A DNA stretch of 64,000 bases from Orychophragmus violaceus (lineage: Eukaryota; Streptophyta; Magnoliopsida; Brassicales; Brassicaceae), in the NCBI GenBank assembly GCA_030180135.1, contig CM058235.1, positions 95,351,006 through 95,415,005 of the forward strand, in the 5' to 3' direction. Positions 23,281 through 33,713 of this stretch are shown here, piece after piece. The notes under the pieces are model-generated. The model was not told the DNA's origin, did no database searches, and saw nothing but the letters and a program-made list of their open reading frames with translations. A program made the translations under genes and the position numbers. The stretch's first letter is position 1; every line of letters begins with the position of its first letter.

Positions 23281-23770
23281 AGCCACCAAGTGATAACTCC
23301 TCCAGAGGTTCACACACGCACACCAAGCAGGAAGAGAGGCTGCTAGACCAAGGGAGAGGAGGCGCAGGAAGAGAGAGAGATCGCGGCTGGGGGGCTAGAG
23401 TTAGGAGAGAAAGAGATTTGGGTTTTAGTTTATAAAACCCTTCTCTTTCCCTTTTGGGCTTTTGGGCCCAAATATCAATCTGATTAAATCCCTTGGATTT
23501 AATCAGACCCATTAATCTCTCTCTAAGTACGACAAATGCCTGGCACTTTTACCGTACTTCTGCTAAGCCGTTCCTACACATTTTCCTGTTAGCTTAGGCG
23601 TGTGACCCATATGGGATCATATAATAAAGGCAATAAGTCCAAGACTTATAGATCATGAGCGGACTCTAGCAAGCCATCATGACCCCCAGTATTATATGAC
23701 TTATGTCTGATCATTGACATACTCTTACTTTCTAGAGACAGTACCGAGATTACTGGACACAATTCCAACA
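23274..23770 (-). repeat. 5' LTR of Copia-1, lacking its U5 end
   Basis: About 497 bp match the 3' LTR from TGTTGGAATT (23770) to GGTGGCTCTCTGAT (23274). The remaining U5 part is present only as the inverted segment beside it. Satellite resumes at 23771 with CTATAACC. Confidence 0.88.
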
Positions 23771-26700
23771 CTATAACCTTCCCACGGTGTATAGACGGGG
23801 TTTTTGGGTCATTTGTTTTCCACCAATTTCTTCACCAGACCTCTTTTATATCCCATTTTAAGGGTTTTGGTCATGATAGTTTCAAAAAAACTCGATCCAA
23901 TTCTTCCTGGGTCATGGAAACTTGCATTTTGGCCTTAGAATCCTTCTCGGCGGTGCATCTGGTCAGGATAATCCATCACGTCAGTCAGTATGGCCGAGAT
24001 AGTCCTTCCCGTCATTTCGTTTCCATCCCATCAGTCATTCTGTCCGCGAGAATGCTAGTCTTTTTTTTTATTTTGGGCGAGGGATTCCACACCTTACGTC
24101 ATTAGGGTGGTTTTTGGTCTTCGGATCCTTCCCATCGGTTCATCCGGTCAGGATAATCCATCCCGTCAGTCAGTATGGCCGAGATAGTCCTTCCCGTAAG
24201 TTCGTTTCCATCCCGTTAGTCAGTATGGCCGAGATAGTCCTTCACGTCAGTTCGTTTCCATCCCGTCAGTCATTCTAGCCGTGAGAATGCTAGTCCTTTG
24301 TTGTTTTGGCCGAGGGATTCCACACCTTACGTCATTTAGGGTGGTTTTTGGCCTTAGGATCCTTCCCGGCGGTTCATCCGGTCATGATAATCCATCACGT
24401 CAGTCAGTATGGCCGAGATATTTCGTTCCCGTCAGTCCATTAGGGGGTTTTGGCCTTAAGATCCTTCCCCCGGTGGATAAGATCAGTTTATCCTATCCCG
24501 TCATTATTTTTTCCAACAATTTCTTCACCAGACCTCTTTGTTATCCAACCGCCGGGAAGGATCCTAAGGCCAAAACCACCCTAAATGACGTAAGGTGTGG
24601 AATCCCTCGGACAAAACAACAAAGGACTAGCATTCTCGCGGCCAGAATGACTGACGGGATGGAAACGAACTGACGTGAAGGACTATCTCGGCCATAATGA
24701 CTGACGTGATGGATTATCCTGACCAGATGCACCGCCGAGAAGGATTCTAAGGCCAAAATGCAAGTTTCCATGACCCAGGAAGAATTGGATCGAGTTTTTT
24801 TTGAAACTATCATGACCAAAACCCTTAAAATGGGATATAAAAGAGGTCTGGTGAAGAAATTGGTGGAAAACAAATGACCCGAAAAACCCGTCTATACACC
24901 GTGGGAAGGTTATAGCCTATCGAGAACCAAGGTTCCATGACCCGAAAAAATTGACTCGAGTTTTTTTGAAACTATCAAGACCCAAACCTCTCAAATGGAT
25001 AACAAAGAGGTCTGGTGAAGAAATTGGTAGAAAAAACAATGACGGGATAGGATAAACTGATCCTATCCACCAGGGGAAGGATCCTAAGGCCAAAACGCCC
25101 TAATGTACTGACGGGAAGGAATATCTTGGCCATACTGACTGACGTGATGGATTATCCTGACCAGATGCACCGCCGAGAAGGATTCTAAGGCCAAAATGCA
25201 AGTTTCCATGACCCAGGAAGAATTAAATCGAGTTTTTTTGAAACTATCATGACCAAAACCCTTAAAATGGGATATAAAAGAGGTCTGGTGAAGAAATTGG
25301 TGGAAAACAAATGACCCGAAAATCCCGTCTATACACCGTGGGAAGGTTATAGCCTACCGAGAACCAAGGTTCCATGACCCGAAAAATTTGACCTCTCCCT
25401 CACTTCAGTTCGTTTCCATCCCGTTAGTCAGTATGGCCGAGATAGTCCTTCACGTCAGTTCGTTTCCATCCAGTCAGTCATTCTGGCCGCTCCCTCGGCC
25501 AAAAAAACAAAGGACTAGCATTCTCGCGGATAGTTTCAAAAAAACTCGATCCAATTATTCCCGGGTCATGGAAACTTGCATTTTGGCCTTAGAATTAATT
25601 GAGTCGAGTTTTTTTGAAACTATCACGACCAAAACCCTTAAAATGGGATATAAAAGAGGTCTGGTGAAGAAATTGGTGGAAAACAAATGACCCGAAAAAC
25701 CCGTCTATACACCTTGGGAAGGTTATAGCCTACCGAGAACCAAGGTTCCATGACCCGAAAAAATTTACTCGAGTTTTTTTGAAACTATCAAGACCTAAAC
25801 CTCTCAAATGGATAACAAAGAGGTCTGGTGAAGAAATTGGTGGAAAAAACAATGACGGGATAGGATAAACTGATTCTATCCACCAGGAGAAGGATCCTAA
25901 GGCCAAAAACCCCCTAATGGCCTGACGGGAAGGAACATCTCAGCCATACTGACTGACGGGATGGATTATCATGACCGGATGAAGCCAAAATGCAAGTTTC
26001 CATGACCCAGGAAGAATTGGATCGAGTTTTTTTGAAACTATCGCGACCAAAACCCTTAAAATGGGATATAAAAGAGGTCTGGTGAAGAAATTGGTGGAAA
26101 ACAAATGACCCGAAAAACCCGTCTATACACCGTGGGAAGGTTATAGCCTACCGAGAACCAAGGTTCCATGACCCGAAAAAATTGACTCGAGTTTTTTTGA
26201 AACTATCAAGACCCACACCGCTCAAATGGATAACAAAGAGGTCTGGTGAACAAATTGGTGGAAAAAACAATGACGGGATAGGATAAACTGATCCTATCCA
26301 CCGGGAGAAGGAACCTAAGGCCAAAAACCCCTAATGGACTGACGGGAAGGAATATCTCGGCGTACTGACTGACGGGCTGGATTATCATGACCGGATGAAC
26401 CGCCGGGAAGGATCCTAAGGCCAAAAACCACCCTAAATGACTTAAGGTGTGGAATCCCTCGGCCAAAACAACAAAGGACTAGCATTCTCGCGGCCAGAAT
26501 GACTGACGGGATGGAAACGAACTGACGGGATCCCGTTAGTCTGTATGGCCGAGATAGTCCTTCACGTCAGTTCGTTTCCATCCCGTCAGTCATTCTGGCC
26601 GAGATAGTCCTTCCCGTCAGTTCGTTTCCATCCCGTCAGTCATTCTGGCCGCGAGCATGCTAGTCCTTTGTTGTTTTGGCTGAGGGATTCCACACCTTAC

Positions 26701-27644
26701 GTCATTAGGGTGGTTTTTGGTCTTCGGATCCTTCCCGTCGGTGCATCCGGTTAGGATAATGCATCCCGTCAGTCAGTATGGCCGAGATAGTCCTTCCCGT
26801 CATTTTGTTTCCATCCCGTCAGTCAGTATGGCCGAGATAGTCCTTCCCGTCAGTTCGTTTCCATCCCGTCAGTCATTCTGTCCGCGAGAAGGACTATCTC
26901 GGCCATACTGACTGACGTGATGAATTATCCTGACCAGATGCACCGCCGAGAAGGATTCTAAGGCCAAAATGCAAGTTTCCATGACCCATTTTTTATTTTG
27001 GCCGAGGGATTCCACACCTTACGTCATTAGGGTGGTTTTTGGTCTTCGGATCCTTCCCGTCGGTGCATCCGGTCAGGATAACCCATCCCGTCAGTCAGTA
27101 TGGCCGAGATAGTCCTTCCCGTCATTTTGTTTCCATCCCTTCAGTCAGTATGGCCGAGATAGTCCTTCCCGTCAGTTCGTTTCCATCCCGTCAGTCTGTA
27201 TTACCGAGATAGTCCTTCCCCTCATTTCGTTTCCATCCCGTTAGTCAGTATGGCCGAGATAGTCCTTCCCGTCATTGCGTTTCCATCCCGTCAGTCATTC
27301 TGTCCGCGAGTATGCTAGTCCTTTGTTTTTTTGGTCGAGGGATTCCACACCTTACGTCATTTAGGGTGGTTTTTTGGCCTTAGGATCCTTCCTGGCGGTT
27401 CATCCGGTCAGGATAATCCATCCCGTCAGTCAGTATGGCCGAGATAGTCCTTCCCGTCAGTTTGTTTCCATCCCGTTAGTCAGTATGGCCGAGAAAGTCC
27501 TTCACGTCAGTTCGTTTCCATCCCGTCAGTCATTCTGGCCGCGAGAATGCTAGTCTTTTTTTATTTTGGCCGAGGGATTCCACACCTTACGTCATTAGGG
27601 TGGTTTTTGGCCTTGGGATCCTTCCCGGCGGTTCATCCGGTCAT
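23771..27644. repeat. Satellite array, mosaic orientation
   Basis: Satellite in plus orientation to about 24545, reverse to about 25385, then very short alternating pieces (25388-25495 plus, 25496-25530 reverse, 25528-25596 plus). It is reverse again to 26528, plus to 26888, reverse 26889-26990, and plus to 27644. Four head-to-tail copies of a 50-bp sub-repeat (GGCCGAGATAGTCCTTCCCG phrase) lie at about 27080-27300. No gene is seen. Confidence 0.9.
26162..27358. repeat. 1.2-kb satellite segment, left copy of a direct repeat
   Basis: This segment recurs at 38369-39565 at an exact offset of 12207 bp, including its small inverted piece. The two copies flank the whole Athila-type cluster. They differ at scattered bases only (for example GGGATAGG against GGGACAGG). 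Confidence 0.85.
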
Positions 27645-28804
27645 TGATATATCATGGTTTTTACCCATTTTATGCCATGATATAGATATGTTTTTAGTGT
27701 CTTTTGTGTTCTTTTTAGTATGTTTTCAGGTTTAGACACATTTGGAGCAGAAGTGGAGATTTTGGAGCTGTTTGGTGTATTTTGGAGAATTGGTCCGAGA
27801 GACAGAGTTCACTGTCCAGTTTTGGAGACTGCGTCGATCGTTGCACACCTGCATCGATCGTTGCATATGCGAATGGGCCAAACTCGCCGATTTAATGAAG
27901 AATGCTGATTTTGCAGAAAAGCCCAGATATTTACACAGAAGCCCAAAACGTGTTTTAGCTATTATATAAGGGTTTTTAAGCCATTGTTTAGGCTACGCTT
28001 TTCATTAAGTCTTATTTTATTTCAGAGAGAGTTAGGGGCTGATCCTGCTCTCGAAAGAGAGAGGATTTTGAACCCCAGATCTTTACTTTGTTTTATGATA
28101 TTTGGTTTTCTATTTAAGATGTTTTCTGTTTCAATGATTATGTCTGAGTAGATTACCTGTTAAGTTTAGGGATTCTCATTAGGGATTTCATGGAGTTATA
28201 GTTTAATTAATCAGTAGGGATTCATATCTGCTAGTTCTTTGTTTAGGTTGTTCTTAATGCTTAATCTGAACTGGCCACTTAGATTATGATGTTAGGCTGA
28301 TTAATGCAGCGGAAGTTGGTTAATTTAGCTAGAAAGAACCTAGATAAGCAATTTAACTTCTCGCAAACGAAAGTTTGGTTTAATTAGATTGTGAACATAT
28401 CAAACTTGGAATTAAAGCTGGTTTAATCTGTTAGTTCTCGCAAACGAAAGTTTGGTTTGCTGCACTTAGACTTAGAGAATTATTGCAAAGGAATTTGGTT
28501 AGGTCTATATCTGTGTTTGAGTTCTAGAACAGTTTCTGATTGGATTTCGACTGATTGATTGCTTGTGTTCCTGATTTCCTGAGAACTCCCTAGACTTAAC
28601 GCTTCGCTTCCTTGCTCACAACTCGCTTTGTTTACTTTCTGCTGTCTGATTTACTGCTTTCTCATCATATTTACTTTCTCCTAGTTTAATCTTTTCTGTT
28701 CTTATCTATCGTTGACCGGAGTCCTTGTGGATTCGATACCCTAAGTACTACAACTACATCACTGTGCACTTGCAGTTAGTATAGGGATAAAACTAAACCT
28801 ACCA
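27645..28804 (+). repeat. 5' LTR of the Gag-only Athila-type element, about 1160 bp
   Basis: It starts TGATATATCATGG and ends ...CCTACCA just before the primer site. It carries one CGATCG motif pair at about 27832-27864. Copies of CTCGCAAACGAAAGTTTGG occur twice (28363 and 28437). No gene is seen. Confidence 0.87.
27963..27970 (+). promoter_or_regulatory. Candidate TATA box, Athila-type LTR
   Basis: TATATAAG lies about 320 bp into the LTR and is repeated at the same place in the 3' LTR (31913-31920). Position and sequence fit a core promoter; the start site is not visible from sequence. Confidence 0.45.
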
Positions 28805-28810
28805 AGTTTT

Positions 28811-28828
28811 TGGCGCGGTTGCCGGGGA
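28811..28828 (+). other. Primer binding site, tRNA-Asp type
   Basis: TGGCGCGGTTGCCGGGGA lies a few bases after the LTR end. It differs at one base from the tRNA-Asp-complementary site known from Athila elements (expected GCGCC). This fixes the 5' LTR boundary and the lineage. Confidence 0.85.
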
Positions 28829-28890
28829 CTCTTTTGAATCCTCGATAGATTTGAACTTAGGGTTTAGACTAGGATTTTCGTTTTTAATTT

Positions 28891-30261
28891 TTGCTACTAA
28901 TTTTTTTTCTTTTTCTGTTCTTGCGTTTCAGGTACGCCTGTAATCGCTTTGCATCGATCGACACTGTCCTGTGTGTCGATCGTTGCATTCTCGAGCTTGC
29001 ATCGATCGACGCTACTCTGCATCGATCGGCACAGTGCGAAAGAATAATGGGAATGATGGAACAGATGTTGGAAAATCAGCAGAATAACTCGTTCTGCGGA
29101 GGCTATGGTTCCAATTCATTCACCAGAGATTATGAATCTCCATCATATCAGCCTGTTCCTCCTCAAAATAAACAATATGATAAGCTGATAAGTATGATGG
29201 AGCAGTTACTGGAAAGATATGAAGAGGAGAGGAACTACATAAATGGTCCTGGGTTTCAAGGAAACAGAGCTTATGAGAGCAAGATAGAATCCATGATGGA
29301 GCAGTTGCTAGAGGATCAGGCTAAGATTGCTGCAAACTTCGACAGGAAGCTGGAAGCTATACATGGAAATCTGAATGGGAAGTTTGAATACTTGAGCACA
29401 CATTTGAAGAAGCTAGATGTCCAAGTTCAACAAACAGCTGGAGCAATAGAAAGGCGTAATGAAGCTAGGAAAGCTGAACAGTGTAGATCCATCAAAGCTG
29501 TGACCTTAAGGGATGAGATTGAGTTGCTAGGTGAAGAAGAGAGCATAATCTCGGATTTTCTAGATGAATATTGTCCGCCTGATACATGCATCGATCGACA
29601 CCCCCTTAGTGACGATCGACACGCCATTCTGACGGCAATTTCGAGTTCTTTCGAGAAACAGAATCGCCTTGCATCGATCGACACACATTATGCAACGATC
29701 GACACAGAACGCACACATGTCCAGAAACCTGCAACAATGCCAGAACGAGCTTACAAGCCCCCAGTGCCATATCCTAAGGTTCCTAAACCTTCCAGACAAG
29801 AGCTAGAAGTGGCTAACTGTATGAAAGTGATGGATAAGAAGGTGAATGAAATACCACCAGTTGAAGCTTCGCGAGTTCATGCAAAGAAGATGATCTCCAC
29901 TGAAGGTGATCCGAAAGAAGAAGTTCAGATTGGTGGAACTACAGTATCTGATAGTGGAAAGAAGAAGATGGCAGTTCCTCTTGAACCTGCTCTAACATCT
30001 TCAGTACCTGCAACTGCTCATAAGCAGAAAGCCCCAAACATCAGATCTGCATCAAAGGTAAGGAACAAATCACCTAAGCTTAAACCTTCTGATCACATTG
30101 TTTTGAATGCAGGAAAACGCAGTAGACCGCCCAAGCTTCGCTCCGGCCCTGATTCTGATTTCTCTTTACTTGGGAAGCCTCATGATCATAATGCCTATAC
30201 ACCTCCTTGGATGAAGAGATACTCACAGAGACATTCAAAGTCTCTGTTGAAACCGCCATGA
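28891..30261 (+). CDS. Gag-like protein of the Athila-type derivative
   Basis: The open frame is 456 codons. The first ATG in frame is at 29047 (MGMMEQM), so a protein of about 404 residues is more likely than the full frame. Three MMEQ(L/M)LE repeats (frame residues 55, 102 and 135) begin acidic, probably coiled-coil segments. Residues 160-205 (FEYLSTHLKKLDVQVQQTAG ...) resemble the region after the Gag core in Athila polyproteins. The C-terminal third is basic and proline-rich (VPYPKVPKPSRQE). No zinc knuckle or protease DTG is visible. CGATCG motifs are embedded in the frame near residues 21-45 and 233-272. Whether the protein assembles particles is unknown; it may be a remnant of Gag and its linker. 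Confidence 0.7.
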   Translation: MLLIFFLFLFLRFRYACNRFASIDTVLCVDRCILELASIDATLHRSAQCERIMGMMEQMLENQQNNSFCGGYGSNSFTRDYESPSYQPVPPQNKQYDKLISMMEQLLERYEEERNYINGPGFQGNRAYESKIESMMEQLLEDQAKIAANFDRKLEAIHGNLNGKFEYLSTHLKKLDVQVQQTAGAIERRNEARKAEQCRSIKAVTLRDEIELLGEEESIISDFLDEYCPPDTCIDRHPLSDDRHAILTAISSSFEKQNRLASIDTHYATIDTERTHVQKPATMPERAYKPPVPYPKVPKPSRQELEVANCMKVMDKKVNEIPPVEASRVHAKKMISTEGDPKEEVQIGGTTVSDSGKKKMAVPLEPALTSSVPATAHKQKAPNIRSASKVRNKSPKLKPSDHIVLNAGKRSRPPKLRSGPDSDFSLLGKPHDHNAYTPPWMKRYSQRHSKSLLKPP

Positions 30262-31580
30262 ATCAAATCTCTTCCAATAGTCAAGCTAATGACTAAAAAC
30301 AAGCGCTGAGTGGGAGGCAACCCACTGTTAGGTTCGTTTTTGTTTTTGTTTCCATTCGTTTTGATTTGGTATTTTTAATTTTTCTGTTTAAGTGTGTTCA
30401 GAGCTGAGGGAAACAGGAATAATCGCATTGCATCGATCGACACACATTGTGCATCGGTCGATGCAGTCACGATTCACGGTTAGCCGAATTGATTGCGGTT
30501 CAGACATCGGTTATCTACATAACCGCGAGCATATTCGCCTTGCATCGATCGACACCCTTGTGGCATCGATCGACACAGGGCGACGACAGGTAAGTAAACT
30601 GCAACTTTTTCGGTTTGTTCTTCAATTTGATTATTCTCCCACCAAGCTCATGCTTTGATTACACTGGGGACAGTGTAGTTTAAGTGTGGGGGAGGAAGCT
30701 ACTGACGCACGCTTTTGTTTTCTTAGTTTTTCAAAAACATTGTTTTATTGAGTCAAAATTTGTATGAAACTATGATTTTTCGAGGAAAATTTTCGCTTGA
30801 ACAGGAACTAAGTGACCATTGGACAGACTTGCAGAGCCTCTATGACTGTTAGAAAACTCAGACACAGATCAACCTACTGGGAACACCCACATCACTTCAG
30901 GTATCAGAGGATCCTTTTACTGACTTCATCTTAATACTGACTTAGATTTCTCACCTAAGGGCTTGGTATACTTTGTGTCGGATTCCCTGTTAGTTCTGAC
31001 ACAGCCTGTCAACCTATCCTATTTAGTTCCCTTCTCCCCTTCTATAAAGTAAAAAAAAAAGATAATAAACTGAGGATGAGTTAGTAACTCCGAAGTGGTC
31101 ATGGGAATGGTAGCAAACACTATTTTCTCTCATGTGATCCATGGAATGTTTCCAAAGTACACCCCAAAACGGGAAGAACACTGATAAAAAAAATAAAATG
31201 ATACCCAGTGGGGAAAAATCAGTTGTTAAGGAAGGGAAAGAGAAGAAAGGAACTAGAGAAAGATAGTATGGTGGTCTAGAGCTGATAAGGTAAGAATCCA
31301 TGTGCCCTTTGATCGATACTCCTTAGGTGAGACCGCACTTAAATACTTGCAGAAGTCAGTAGGGAGAATTTGAATGCTTGAATGTGATTGTGGAGTTTAC
31401 TTAGGACAGTTGCTAAGTGTGGGGGAAGTATATTGTGGTCTTGAGTTCTGCAGGAAAGTTTTCAGTGGCTTACTAAGTGAATGTGATTGTGAAAGTTCCT
31501 AGGACGAAATGAGTTTCTGTGTTTTCAAACTTCTTTTCTTATGCTTTAGTTCTTTACTTGCTTGAGGGCAAGCAAGAGCT
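30262..31580 (+). other. 3' non-coding region of the Gag-only element
   Basis: About 1.3 kb without a convincing gene. It carries two CGATCG motif pairs (30429-30468 and 30539-30580) and two extra copies of the purine-tract sequence AAGTGTGGGGGA (30682 and 31415). The region is homologous, in opposite orientation, to 33714-35058. Confidence 0.75.
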
Positions 31581-31594
31581 AAGTGTGGGGGAGT
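31581..31594 (+). other. Polypurine tract of the Gag-only element
   Basis: AAGTGTGGGGGAGT directly precedes the 3' LTR start TGATATATCA. Confidence 0.85.
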
Positions 31595-32465
31595 TGATAT
31601 ATCATGGTTTTTACCCATTTTATGCCATGATATAGATATGTTTTTAGTGTCTTTTGTGTTCTTTTTAGTATGTTTTCAGGTTTAGACACATTTGGAGCAG
31701 AAGTGGAGATTTTGGAGCTGTTTGGTGTATTTTGGAGATTTGGTCCGAGAGACAGAGTTCACTGTCCAGTTTTGGAGACTGCGTCGATCGTTGCACACCT
31801 GCATCGATCGTTGCATATGCGAATGGGCCAAACTCGCCGATTTAATGAAGAATGCTGATTTTGCAGAAAAGCCCAGATATTTACACAGAAGCCCAAAACG
31901 TGTTTTAGCTATTATATAAGGGTTTTTAAGCCATTGTTTAGGCTACGCTTTTCATTAAGTCTTATTTTATTTCAGAGAGAGTTAGGGGCTGATCCTGCTC
32001 TCGAAAGAGAGAGGATTTTGAACCCCAGATCTTTACTTTGTTTTATGATATTTGGTTTTCTATTTAAGATGTTTTCTGTTTCAATGATTATGTCTGAGTA
32101 GATTACCTGTTAAGTTTAGGGATTCTCATTAGGGATTTCATGGAGTTATAGTTTAATTAATCAGTAGGGATTCATATCTGCTAGTTCTTTGTTTAGGTTG
32201 TTCTTAATGCTTAATCTGAACTGGCCACTTAGATTATGATGTTAGGCTGATTAATGCAGCGGAAGTTTGTTAATTTAGCTAGAAAGAACCTAGATAAGCA
32301 ATTTAACTTCTCGCAAACGAAAGTTTGGTTTAATTAGATTGTGAACATATCAAACTTGGAATTAAAGCTGGTTTAATCTGTTAGTTCTCGCAAACGAAAG
32401 TTTGGTTTGCTGCACTTAAACTTAGAGAATTATCGCAAAGGAATTTGGTTAGTTCTATATCTGTG
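31595..32465 (+). repeat. 3' LTR of the Gag-only element, truncated
   Basis: It matches the 5' LTR for about 870 bp and stops at CTATATCTGTGT (32465), losing the last 290 bp or so. What follows is the end of an oppositely oriented LTR of the same family. Confidence 0.87.
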
Positions 32466-32484
32466 TGCGGAATAGGTAAAAACT
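32466..32484. other. Junction between the two opposed Athila-type LTRs
   Basis: These 19 bp lie between the broken plus-strand LTR and the end of the minus-strand LTR. On the minus strand they read AAGTTTTTACCTATTCCGC. The AGTTTTT start matches the bases found between LTR and primer site in the 5' part of the plus element. They may be a remnant of a primer-site-side flank rather than random filler. Confidence 0.4.
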
Positions 32485-33698
32485 TGATAGGCTCAAAGTT
32501 TATCCCTATTCTAAACTGCAAGTGAACAGCAATGTCAAAGTAGTATATAGGGTTATCGAATCCACAGGGACACTTGGTCTCAATAGAAACAGAAACGTAG
32601 AGATTAATACTAGAAATAAGCAGATGGTGAAGTAAATAAATTGCAAAGCAAGAAAGTAAACAGTAGCAGAGATTAACGGTTGAGATGCAATAAACTAAAA
32701 GCGTCAAGCCTAGGGTATTCTCAGGAAATCAGACAAGCAGACAGTTCATTCAGCAAGGATCTAATTAAGCACAGTTCTAGAACTCAAAACACAGATATAG
32801 AATTAACCAAATTCCTTTGCGATAATTCTCTAAGCCTAAGTGCAGCAAACCAAACTTTCGTTTGCGAGAACTAACAGATTAAACTAGCATTAATCCCAAG
32901 TTTGATATGTTCACAATTATCCTAAACCAAACTTCCGTTTGCGCAAAGTTTAATTGCCCAATTTAATTAGTTCAGATTCCTAAACCCCACTTCCGTGACG
33001 TATTTAGCAACCTAAGATCTAGATTCTAATTGATCAGGTTAGAACTAGCTTTAAGCACAATTAAATTGAAGACCAGATATAGTTATGAATCCTTAACTGA
33101 ATTTGAACAAGTCTAGCAAGTCATGAAATCCTATGTGAGAAACCCTAAACTCAACTATGGATCTACTCAGACATGATTAATGAAAACATAATCAAAGAAA
33201 TAATAGATTGCATATAAGAAATTAAATAGATAAAGGGGTTCGAAATCTTCTCCAAAATAAGTGAATACAGGAAATAGATCAGCCCCAAAAGCTCTAGAAA
33301 TCTCTTAGCTATTAGTATCAAAGCGTAATGTAAAGCGTATCTAATTAAAACACTAAAAACTCTATTATATAGGCCAAATCTCGGCTGGGGCTTCTGTGTA
33401 AATACTGGAACTATTCTGGGCCTCTTTGCAAATCTTCATAACTTGTTAAACCGACGCGTACGGCCCATCTCGCTAGTGTGTCGACCGATGCACAAGGTGT
33501 GTCGGTCGATGCATGATCAATAAATCGGACAGTGACTTAAGCTCTCGGCCAAAACGTCCCAAAAGTCCCAAAATGCTCCAAATATCTCCAATTAGCTCCA
33601 AACTTGATTAAACCTGTAAAAGACTCTAAACAAAGACAAAAGACACTAAAAACACATCTATATCATGGTCTAAAATGGGTAAAAACCATGATATATCA
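32485..33698 (-). repeat. 3' LTR of the pol-bearing Athila-type element, about 1.2 kb
   Basis: The sense strand starts TGATATATCATGGTTTTTAC (33698) and ends GCCTATCA (32485). It is clearly the same family as the LTRs at 27645 and 31595 but more diverged, so it comes from a different insertion. A CGATCG-type pair in the CGGTCGATG/CGACCGATG form lies at 33478-33515. Confidence 0.83.
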
Positions 33699-33713
33699 AC
33701 TCCCCCACACTTA
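33699..33713 (-). other. Polypurine tract of the pol-bearing Athila-type element
   Basis: The minus strand reads TAAGTGTGGGGGAGT immediately before the LTR. Further copies of this sequence occur upstream at 33870-33886 and 34630-34646. Confidence 0.83.

Larger units (their letters stand above)
20654..23770 (-). mobile_element. Rearranged, internally deleted Ty1/copia element (Copia-1)
   Basis: This minus-strand element is bounded by LTR ends TGTTGGAATT (23770) and ...CCCTTCA (20654). Flanks are CTGTA on the left and CTATA on the right. The undisturbed satellite reads GGCTATAACC, so this is a 5-bp target duplication with one later mutation. In sense order the element holds: 5' LTR lacking its U5 part; an inverted PBS-U5 segment; an inverted RT/RNase H fragment; sense RT-RNase H; a long 3' non-coding region; a purine tract; and a full 3' LTR. 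Gag, protease and integrase are missing. Its LTR copies are nearly identical over about 490 bp, so the rearranged form probably inserted as such. Confidence 0.88.
27645..32465 (+). mobile_element. Athila-type gypsy derivative retaining only a Gag-like ORF
   Basis: The element has a 5' LTR, tRNA-Asp-like primer site, one Gag-like ORF, a 3' non-coding region, purine tract and a 3' LTR that is cut at 32465. No protease, RT, RNase H or integrase is present. The sequence after the Gag-like stop (GCGCTGAGTGGGAGGCAACC) matches the sequence after pol in the minus-strand neighbour (about 35010), so pol was removed by internal deletion. The two LTRs differ at about five positions in 865 compared, so the deletion form is young and was probably mobilised in trans. 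It entered satellite after CCGGTCAT; the right flank is lost. Confidence 0.85.

Noticed and set aside
27720..27969. Short frames in the Athila-type LTR (also at 31670-31919)
   Set aside because: They are identical in both LTRs because the LTRs are identical; two overlapping frames, no start context, no known domain.
28040..28800. Possible host gene or intron in the Athila-type LTR
   Set aside because: The stretch is AT-rich LTR sequence repeated in the second LTR; no coding signal.
32381..32874. Two opposed frames sharing the peptide SLSLSAANQTF
   Set aside because: The shared peptide arises because both lie in inverted LTR copies; no independent support for coding.
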